From assembly GCA_035256745.1 (NCBI GenBank), contig DATEXQ010000035.1, positions 1-8,244 on the forward strand: 8,244 nt of DNA. The letters are read 5' to 3'. Numbering within the stretch: the stretch's first letter is position 1; every line of letters starts with the position of its first letter. This DNA comes from DATEXQ01 sp035256745 (GTDB taxonomy: Bacteria > Patescibacteriota > Microgenomatia > UBA8517). The notes under the pieces are model-generated. The model saw only the letters and a list, made by a program, of their open reading frames with translations, had not been told where the DNA came from and ran no database searches. Shown piece by piece: positions 1-5,817 of this stretch. Made by a program: the position numbers and the translations under genes.

Positions 1-24
1 TAAGTTTTTGTGAATAATGTACTG

Positions 25-52
25 TTGCCAGTTATGGATGCGCTGTTATATG
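25..52 (+). promoter_or_regulatory. Candidate promoter of the VirB6-like gene
   Basis: TTGCCA at 25-30 (5 of 6 matches to TTGACA) is followed after 16 bases by TATATG at 47-52 (4 of 6), which has a TGn extended -10 at 44-46. Transcription would start near 59-60, leaving only about six untranslated bases before the ATG at 66. The upstream gene lies outside the window, so this could instead be part of a longer operon. It was judged by eye in AT-rich DNA, where chance matches are common. Confidence 0.3.
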
Positions 53-65
53 ATTAATTAATTCT

Positions 66-1640
66 ATGCTTAAAAAAATAGCTATTTCTTTTTTATTGGC
101 TTTCTTTCTTTTAACAACAGTTTTTGTACCTTTTGTTAAAGCCCAGGGAACGTGGTACAGCCAGGACTTTAAGCAATTTTATGTAACCACCTTTGATAAT
201 AATAATTCCAGTGAAATTTTTGGGGAACGCTATACCGCAGCACAAGTTCAATGGATTTTATATTCAATACCTGGGCATATTTTAACCAGCTTGACAGGTG
301 GTCCTGAATTGTGGATATGTTTTTTTACTGAAGATAGGGGTGAATGTGCACAGGCTGCATTTGATTCTATAGTAAACTTCTTCCGTTCTGTTCATCAATT
401 TTTTGGTCTTAGCGATAGTGATTTAACAAATCCAACGGGTCAAAAATATGCAAATCAAAACTCTAACGAATCTCTTTATGGGTTTTTTTACAATAACCCT
501 GTGTCAGCTGTGGGTATGTTCTTACGGGGTGCCTCAAAAATACATCTGGTTCCAGAGGCCAGTGCTCAAGGTTTTGGTTTTAGGTATGGAGCCAATACCG
601 TTCTTACACTTTGGAAGGTTACCAGAAATATAGCTTTTTCCTTTTTGGTTTTAATTGTAGTTGTCATGGCATTCATGATTATGTTTAGAGTTAAAATATC
701 TCCCCAGGCTGTTGTTACTCTTCAATCAGCTCTACCCAAAATTATTTTAGGGATTATATTAATAGCATTATCTTATGCCATAGCGGGTCTTCTAATAGAT
801 TTGATGTATGTAGTTATTGGAGTTATTGCATTAATTATTAATAGTTCCGGGCTTTCTAACCTAAGTGCTAAGGATTTATTTCTCGATTTAACTTCGCATA
901 GAAACGCTTTCGTTCTCTGTATACAATATTTACTTGATTTCCTTATTGGTGCAATTTTTACAATTTTTAGCGCAAGTTGGTTTGGAGGAATACTAGCTAT
1001 TTTTGTTTGGATTGTACTTATTTTTATAGCGTTATTTAATTCAGTTAAAATACTTTGGGTTTTACTTAAAACTTATATTAATATTATTCTTCTTATAATT
1101 GCTGCTCCATTTCAAATACTGATTGGGATGATACCAGGAAGTACTGGTGGTTTTGGTTCATGGTTAAAGAGCATGGTTGCAAACCTGGCTGTTTATCCTG
1201 TTGTGGGACTATTATTTTTTGTTTCTTTTATGTTTCTTTCACAATCACTAATGATCAACTTCCCGGTTATGTTTGCAGGTGTAATAAATTGGGCTGGTTT
1301 TGCAGAATGGCTTCTTCCTTTTAATCCTAATCCGCAATTATTGCCCGCACAAACTACATGGGACCCACCCCTTCTTGGATGGCTAGGAAACGGCGGTAAA
1401 TTCTTGTATTTAATGGTAAGTTTTGGTATATTCTGCATGATTCCCAAAGCAGCCAACATGATTAAAGCATTTATGGAAAAGAAACCGTATGATTATGGAT
1501 CAGCAATAGGTGAAGCGATAGAACCAGCTACAACTACAGCTCGTGGTGCTGTATCAGGAGCTTTTACTAAATATGAAAAGAGATATGGAGAAACCTCGGT
1601 AGGAAGTTTTCTACGAACAGTAGGGTTTATGAAAAAATAA
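66..1640 (+). CDS. VirB6/TrbL-like T4SS channel membrane protein
   Basis: This 524-residue polytopic membrane protein is the likely inner-membrane channel component of a type IV secretion system. Residues 1-26 look like a signal peptide (KK, a hydrophobic core, then VKA before Q27). Residues 27-165 form a poorly conserved exported domain with a Cys pair (C85, C94). A second AxA-type site (ASA, 165-167) precedes the membrane core. Hydrophobic segments lie near 187-207, 224-260 (probably two), 286-304, 306-326, 328-356, 371-391 and 440-460. The block from R208 (RVKISPQAVVTLQSALPKII) with the following SYAIAGLLIDLMYV, and FQILIGMIPG at 349-358, match what I recall of CPR VirB6-like proteins. The C-terminal tail (about 465-524) is polar and probably cytoplasmic. 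The ATG at 66 gives a clean signal peptide, and no Shine-Dalgarno site precedes it. Assignment to VirB6/TrbL rests on topology and context rather than a catalytic motif. It could also be annotated simply as a conserved membrane protein. Confidence 0.72.
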   Translation: MLKKIAISFLLAFFLLTTVFVPFVKAQGTWYSQDFKQFYVTTFDNNNSSEIFGERYTAAQVQWILYSIPGHILTSLTGGPELWICFFTEDRGECAQAAFDSIVNFFRSVHQFFGLSDSDLTNPTGQKYANQNSNESLYGFFYNNPVSAVGMFLRGASKIHLVPEASAQGFGFRYGANTVLTLWKVTRNIAFSFLVLIVVVMAFMIMFRVKISPQAVVTLQSALPKIILGIILIALSYAIAGLLIDLMYVVIGVIALIINSSGLSNLSAKDLFLDLTSHRNAFVLCIQYLLDFLIGAIFTIFSASWFGGILAIFVWIVLIFIALFNSVKILWVLLKTYINIILLIIAAPFQILIGMIPGSTGGFGSWLKSMVANLAVYPVVGLLFFVSFMFLSQSLMINFPVMFAGVINWAGFAEWLLPFNPNPQLLPAQTTWDPPLLGWLGNGGKFLYLMVSFGIFCMIPKAANMIKAFMEKKPYDYGSAIGEAIEPATTTARGAVSGAFTKYEKRYGETSVGSFLRTVGFMKK

Positions 1641-1656
1641 AATCCTTATTAAATTG

Positions 1657-3900
1657 TTAACTTCCCAAATTTGCTATTTTCCCAAAGGTGGATCTACTGG
1701 TGTGTATGTTTTTGAAAAATCCTGGATATCTATCTCTAAATTTATCAAAAAAAGCTCCTTGAGCAATTCCCAGATCCAATAAACCCCAATTAGGTTTAAA
1801 TTCTTTCCGTCTTGGCATTAAAAGAATTCTGGTTTCTTCATCCATCAAATAAGCAAGTGTTTCTCTAAAATGGTCATCAATGTCTAAATCGTTCATGGCA
1901 TTAATTAATTGATCCATTGTTTTATCTCTAGGTAGAGACCCTGTAGACAAAGTATTCCATACAAGTATCTGCTTATTTTTGGTAAGAAGATAAGGTAGAA
2001 AAGGATACTCTCCTTGTACGCTGTCCCAATCTATTCTAGAAGCACGTCTAATTGTTCCTTTTATTAGAGCAAGGCCATCTCTCCTTATTTGATCATAAAG
2101 AGTTTCTGTTTTGCCATTTGGAAGAACTATGTCCACTTCGTGTAAAAACGATCTACCTTTTTCTGTAAGCGTATAGGGAATAGGTATTTTATTGGGTTTT
2201 TTGTCTGGATCGTAATCTGGATGAGCCTTAATAAATTCTCCCAGAGGATTTAGTGGCCATGCTCTCGTAACTTTTCTTTTTCTATTATCGTCGATAGACT
2301 TTTCCAGAGGGTGTATCAAATCCCTCTGCGCAGGACTGATAAGTACAGAAAAAGCAAGAGCTGTAGGTATTCTTTCTCTATCTGATTTTTGCGTATTTAA
2401 ATAATAATCCTTACTGTCAACATACTCGTTGATATCAGAAACGATAAAAAGATTAAAACCAACCTGTTCTGCATCACGGGCCTGGCTTTCTGTTAAATGA
2501 AATCTGTTCTGTAAACACTGTCTAAATTGCTTTCTAAATTTTTTCAATTCTGTTTCGTTCTTGATATCATGAAGGTTTTTAATGCCAGTTTCTATAATTT
2601 TGGTGGTCTTTGTCTTACTATCTTTTTTTTCTCTTTGAACACTAAAGTTCTTAATTAACTCTCCAAACGGTCCGGAAAAACCTCTACAATCAGGTTCTGT
2701 AGCAAACACTGTATATATTGCCTGGGCTTCTGCAACACCGAGTGTATCGTAAAGTGATTTCAGTCCTTCTTTTGTCATCCCTTGTAAATGAGGGTTGGGA
2801 AATAGATTTTCTGGACTGTTAGCTAATGTTCGTAGTGACCTTCCGTTTGATAATTCCATGCGAGCCATCCAAAACTTTCTTTCTTCGGGGGATAAATCTT
2901 TGAAAATTAGACTTGTTGTTAAAGGAATTTGTACTTCCCCCCTAGCGAGCTCTTCAACCTCAAGAAATTGACGTCTTTGTTCAGCTGGTGGTACGCTTGT
3001 CTCCCTAATTGCCTCAGCAATTCTATCTTCTGATCCTGAACCGCCACCCTGTGAAGCTAACTGGAGCTGTGCTGAGGCTATATCCATCAATTTACGTATA
3101 GGTGGATTTTCATAATTTAATATATCCACAAATTTAGATACCCGATCAGCATCGAAAGGTGTTGGTTGTTTTAAATCAGACCAGACTTTCATCATGTTAT
3201 AAAATGCTGCATTTCTATAGACATCTATCATTCCTGCCAGTTTAGGATCCCATCCTTCTAGTCCTTGTGCTTCTATTCCTTCCTGTCTCAAATCTAATTC
3301 TTTAATTTTTTTTGCAGCTTCAAGAAACGGTAATTTTCTTTGTATTTCCTCAATCTTTTCTTTGACTCCATCAAACATTTTTATTTTTTTCGCATAAGCT
3401 CCCAATATTTCCAAATCTTGCTTAATCTTTGCTTCCTTTGCGGGATCTGGATTATTAATAATTTCATTAAAATCCCCAATCACTTCTTTGGTGCTTCTTA
3501 CGTTTACATCCAATGTAGGTAATATTTCTTCACTTGCATATATCTTCTTATCATAATCCTCAATCTCTTGGTTAATTCTTGCGCAAAATACTACAGCTTG
3601 TTTAGGCGGATATACATCCTCTCCCTCTAAGGGATGAACCATTCTATCTGTAATACCTTTTAACTCATCCACCCAAGCTTGTCTTTTAAAAACATCATGA
3701 TTAGGATCTGTTATAGCCACATCATGTAATGCTCTAACTCGCTTTTGCAAACCTTCGTGGGTCAATTGATTAATCTCGTCTTCGTCTTTTACTAAAAATG
3801 AAGATGTGAATTTATCTTTTTCTGGAATCCCTACACCACTACCAGCCCCACCCGTATCTGGAGAGTATAAAACTGGAGATATCATTTCCGATTCACTCAT
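1657..3900 (-). CDS. Large soluble protein of unknown function, antisense to the T4SS cluster
   Basis: I do not recognise this 747-residue protein. It has no signal peptide, no membrane segment and no visible P-loop or metal-binding cluster. The N-terminal 30 residues are Gly/Ser/Pro-rich and look disordered. Residues about 40-280 are helical and charged, with a Lys/Glu-rich stretch near 155-205 that could form a coiled coil. A flexible linker with GGGSGS (285-290) follows. A second, more globular part (about 320-747) holds another Lys-rich patch at 423-460 and several Trp residues (W548, W625, W648, W705), and it ends in a basic tail. The ATG at 3900 is the first possible start after a good promoter candidate. 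The gene points against its neighbours and sits between two T4SS genes. Its codon and base use look as AT-rich as theirs, so there is no obvious sign of recent transfer. It could be an accessory, regulatory or transferred protein of the system, or an unrelated insertion. No function is assigned. Confidence 0.85.
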   Translation of the reverse strand: MSESEMISPVLYSPDTGGAGSGVGIPEKDKFTSSFLVKDEDEINQLTHEGLQKRVRALHDVAITDPNHDVFKRQAWVDELKGITDRMVHPLEGEDVYPPKQAVVFCARINQEIEDYDKKIYASEEILPTLDVNVRSTKEVIGDFNEIINNPDPAKEAKIKQDLEILGAYAKKIKMFDGVKEKIEEIQRKLPFLEAAKKIKELDLRQEGIEAQGLEGWDPKLAGMIDVYRNAAFYNMMKVWSDLKQPTPFDADRVSKFVDILNYENPPIRKLMDIASAQLQLASQGGGSGSEDRIAEAIRETSVPPAEQRRQFLEVEELARGEVQIPLTTSLIFKDLSPEERKFWMARMELSNGRSLRTLANSPENLFPNPHLQGMTKEGLKSLYDTLGVAEAQAIYTVFATEPDCRGFSGPFGELIKNFSVQREKKDSKTKTTKIIETGIKNLHDIKNETELKKFRKQFRQCLQNRFHLTESQARDAEQVGFNLFIVSDINEYVDSKDYYLNTQKSDRERIPTALAFSVLISPAQRDLIHPLEKSIDDNRKRKVTRAWPLNPLGEFIKAHPDYDPDKKPNKIPIPYTLTEKGRSFLHEVDIVLPNGKTETLYDQIRRDGLALIKGTIRRASRIDWDSVQGEYPFLPYLLTKNKQILVWNTLSTGSLPRDKTMDQLINAMNDLDIDDHFRETLAYLMDEETRILLMPRRKEFKPNWGLLDLGIAQGAFFDKFRDRYPGFFKNIHTSRSTFGKIANLGS

Positions 3901-3907
3901 ACCTGAT

Positions 3908-3936
3908 ATTTTAATATTTTGGAACTCAATTGTCTA
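3908..3936 (-). promoter_or_regulatory. Candidate promoter of the 747-residue gene
   Basis: Read on the minus strand, TAGACA (plus 3931-3936; 5 of 6 matches to TTGACA) is followed by a 17-base spacer and TAAAAT (plus 3908-3913; 5 of 6 matches to TATAAT). The expected transcription start, six to eight bases downstream, falls at about 3900-3902. That is on or next to the A of the ATG at 3900, so the mRNA would be leaderless. This is the best promoter match I found in the window. The nearest Shine-Dalgarno-like triplet (AGG) is only one base from the ATG, too close to work. Confidence 0.5.
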
Positions 3937-3983
3937 ATAATGTGTGTGAAAATAGGTTGGGGTTGAAATAGATACTTCACGGG

Positions 3984-4011
3984 TTAAGCTAAATTATGTA
4001 GGTGCTACAGT
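3984..4011 (+). promoter_or_regulatory. Candidate promoter of the PrgI-TraC-VirB4 operon
   Basis: An extended -10, TGC-TACAGT, lies at 4003-4011, with a weak -35 (TTAAGC, 3984-3989) 16 bases before it. The expected start is near 4018-4020, right at the ATG at 4020, so this mRNA would also be leaderless or nearly so. An alternative is TTGAAA at 3963-3968 with TAAGCT at 3985-3990 (16-base spacer), which would give a leader of about 20-25 bases without a ribosome binding site. The divergent arrangement with the minus-strand gene makes a promoter in this 119-base gap very likely; which element is used is uncertain. Confidence 0.3.
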
Positions 4012-4019
4012 AATTTACT

Positions 4020-5102
4020 ATGGAACAACATCCCATACCGCAACAAATCTCGTCTTACCAGTTTAGGTTGGTCGGAGACATGACTTTAAAGCAATTTTTC
4101 CAAGTCGCAGGTGGTGCTTTAATTTCTCTTCTTATCTATTCCACCAATATATATCCTATTATCAAATGGCCACTAATGATTTTTTTTGCTGCATTGGGTG
4201 CTGCTCTTGCTTTTTTACCTTTCGAGGAAAGGCCTCTTTCAAAATGGATCTTTGCTTTTTTTAAATCAATTTATTCTCCAACCGCTTATTTTTGGAAAAA
4301 AGAAGAAGGAGCGCTTAATTTTTTTCAAGAAGAAACAGTTATGCCTAAAGATGAAAGTATTATAGCTCCACATGGAGAAGTCATGCTGGAATCCTACCTT
4401 AAAGAGTTGCCTTCACAGGGTATGGGTTTTCTTTCAAATTTAGAGGGTTACGAAAAGACTTTTCTGGGTAAAATTAAAGACATGTTTGCCTCCTCCGTAG
4501 CTCCGATTAAACCAACTGTAGTAGAAGAACCCAAGAAAGAAAATATAACCATAGTTATTCCAAAAGTTATAAAGCCTGTTGAAATTCCTGTTAACAAGTC
4601 TTTCTCAATTGCTTCTAAAGGTTTTAGACCAAAAATTGTCATAGAAGAAAGGCCTGTTCAAGAAGAATCTATCAAGGAAAAAGATATAACAACTAATATT
4701 AATCCAATCTTAAGCGAAAACGTAATTTCCAGCCAACAAGCTCAGTTTTCCCTAGAAGCAGCGCCTCCAAATCCTCCTTCAATTCCCAATACGGTTGTCG
4801 GGCAAGTTATGGATCCTAAAGGAAAAATAGTTGAGGGAGCTATCCTTGAAATAAGAGATGCAGCTGGACGTCCTGTAAGGGCATTAAGAAGCAATAAAGT
4901 CGGACACTTCATGATTGTTACTTCTTTACAAAACGGAAGCTACGAAATAATTACGGAGAAAGAAGGATTGGTTTTTGATTCTGTTACGTTTGAAACCACC
5001 GGAGAAATAATTCCACCCATAGCAATCAAGGCAAAAGCTGTTGTCGAAATCCAACCTGTATTACCAAACAATCCAAATCTACCAAGCACAGCACAATTTT
5101 AA
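4020..5102 (+). CDS. prgI: PrgI-family T4SS membrane protein with C-terminal carboxypeptidase-regulatory-like domain
   Basis: This 360-residue protein belongs to the PrgI family, which are small inner-membrane subunits (VirB3-like in role) encoded beside VirB4 in Gram-positive and CPR T4SS loci. Residues 1-95 hold the PrgI module: the N-terminal QISSYQFRLVGDMTLKQFF motif (9-27), two membrane helices (about 28-44 and 47-66), then the FEERPLSKWIFAFFKSIYSP block (68-87). Residues 95-255 are a Pro/Glu/Lys/Val-rich linker. Residues 256-340 resemble a carboxypeptidase-regulatory-like beta-sandwich, from VVGQVMDPKGKIVEGAILEI (259-278) through GHFMIVTSLQNGSYEI (295-310), and end in Pro/Asn-rich sequence. 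PrgI proper is about 100 residues, so the extension makes up most of this protein. The ATG at 4020 fits the family N-terminus, although no Shine-Dalgarno site precedes it. It is the first gene of the four-gene run. The PrgI assignment is firm. The name of the C-terminal domain is less so; other Ig-like folds are possible. Confidence 0.85.
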   Translation: MEQHPIPQQISSYQFRLVGDMTLKQFFQVAGGALISLLIYSTNIYPIIKWPLMIFFAALGAALAFLPFEERPLSKWIFAFFKSIYSPTAYFWKKEEGALNFFQEETVMPKDESIIAPHGEVMLESYLKELPSQGMGFLSNLEGYEKTFLGKIKDMFASSVAPIKPTVVEEPKKENITIVIPKVIKPVEIPVNKSFSIASKGFRPKIVIEERPVQEESIKEKDITTNINPILSENVISSQQAQFSLEAAPPNPPSIPNTVVGQVMDPKGKIVEGAILEIRDAAGRPVRALRSNKVGHFMIVTSLQNGSYEIITEKEGLVFDSVTFETTGEIIPPIAIKAKAVVEIQPVLPNNPNLPSTAQF

Positions 5103-5109
5103 AACATTA

Positions 5110-5805
5110 ATGAATACTAAAGGCATTAAAAATTTCAAGATTCCGTTATTAAGTATTCCTGATAAGCCCATTATTTCTACTTCCCAAGACCATCTACCAA
5201 TTGCAGATATTACTGAAGACATTATTGTTTATAAAGACGGAGGTGCTGCAATAGTAATGGAAACAACCTCGCTAAATTTTGGCCTTTTGTCCGAAAAAGA
5301 ACAGCAGGCAGTTATTGCAGCCTATGCCGCTCTTATTAATTCATTATCTTTTCAAATTCAAATTTTTATACGTTCCCAAAGAAAAGACATTTCGGATTAT
5401 CTTAAATATCTTGATAACGCTCAAAAATCACTTGAAAATACGAAACTTTCTTATCTGATGCAGGGTTATAGACAATTTATCCTAGATACCATAAAAAAGA
5501 AAAATGTGCTTGGTAAAAGCTTCTATATTATTATTCCTTTCAGTGCTTTGGAACTTGGAGTTGCCAAATCGGCTGCTTCATTAACCAAAAGAACAGGTCC
5601 CTTACCTTACCCAAAATCTTATGTAATTAAAAAAGCAAAAATAGCCATATATCCCAAAAGGGATCACCTTATAAGACAAGCAGGAAGACTTGGTCTTAAG
5701 TTAAAACAATTATCTACAGTTCAACTGATAGACCTTTTCTTTAGCATCTATAATTCCGAACCTCCTACATTAAAAAAGACCGAGCAGGATTTATTGAAAA
5801 GTTAA
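5110..5805 (+). CDS. TraC/VirB4-N-terminal-like protein without ATPase domain
   Basis: This 231-residue cytoplasmic protein resembles the N-terminal part of F-type TraC/VirB4 ATPases. The visible signature is TSQDHLPIADI (24-34), followed by DGGAAIVMETTSLNFGLLSE (43-62), and SFQIQIFIRSQRKDISDYL (80-98). A Lys/Arg-rich second half has FYIIIPFS at 138-145. It has no Walker A or B motif and no membrane segment. I chose the ATG at 5110, seven bases after the PrgI-like stop. An in-frame TTG at 5041 would add 23 residues overlapping PrgI coding sequence, and those residues do not look like the family. There is no Shine-Dalgarno site, so translation may be coupled to the gene before. The VirB4 gene 12 bases downstream already carries its own N-terminal domain, so this is not simply the missing half of a broken gene. 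It may act as an adaptor or regulatory subunit for the ATPase. Its role is inferred from similarity and context. Confidence 0.7.
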   Translation: MNTKGIKNFKIPLLSIPDKPIISTSQDHLPIADITEDIIVYKDGGAAIVMETTSLNFGLLSEKEQQAVIAAYAALINSLSFQIQIFIRSQRKDISDYLKYLDNAQKSLENTKLSYLMQGYRQFILDTIKKKNVLGKSFYIIIPFSALELGVAKSAASLTKRTGPLPYPKSYVIKKAKIAIYPKRDHLIRQAGRLGLKLKQLSTVQLIDLFFSIYNSEPPTLKKTEQDLLKS

Positions 5806-5817
5806 AAAATTAAACTT

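Noticed and set aside
4..57. Short frame VFVNNVLLPVMDALLYD ending in TAA, which looks like a membrane-protein or pilin C-terminus
   Set aside because: An in-frame TAA sits at 1-3, so it cannot be the end of a longer upstream gene. From GTG at 10 it would encode only 15 residues.
54..61. TTAATTAA palindrome just before the VirB6-like start as an operator
   Set aside because: Eight-base A/T palindromes are common at this base composition and no second copy was seen at another start.
1193..1459. Minus-strand 88-residue ORF within the VirB6-like gene, and similar overlapping frames at 448-633, 3340-3522, 4448-4642, 5802-5999, 6387-6658, 7059-7433 and 7513-7758
   Set aside because: All lie almost wholly within well-supported genes, show no recognisable protein features, and look like antisense or out-of-frame shadows.
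1636..1650. AATAA/TTATT inverted repeat between the convergent genes as a bidirectional terminator
   Set aside because: The stem has five A/T pairs only, too weak to act as an intrinsic terminator.
5041..5109. TTG start extending the TraC-like protein by 23 residues
   Set aside because: The extension lies inside PrgI coding sequence and does not look like the family N-terminus. The ATG at 5110 fits better.
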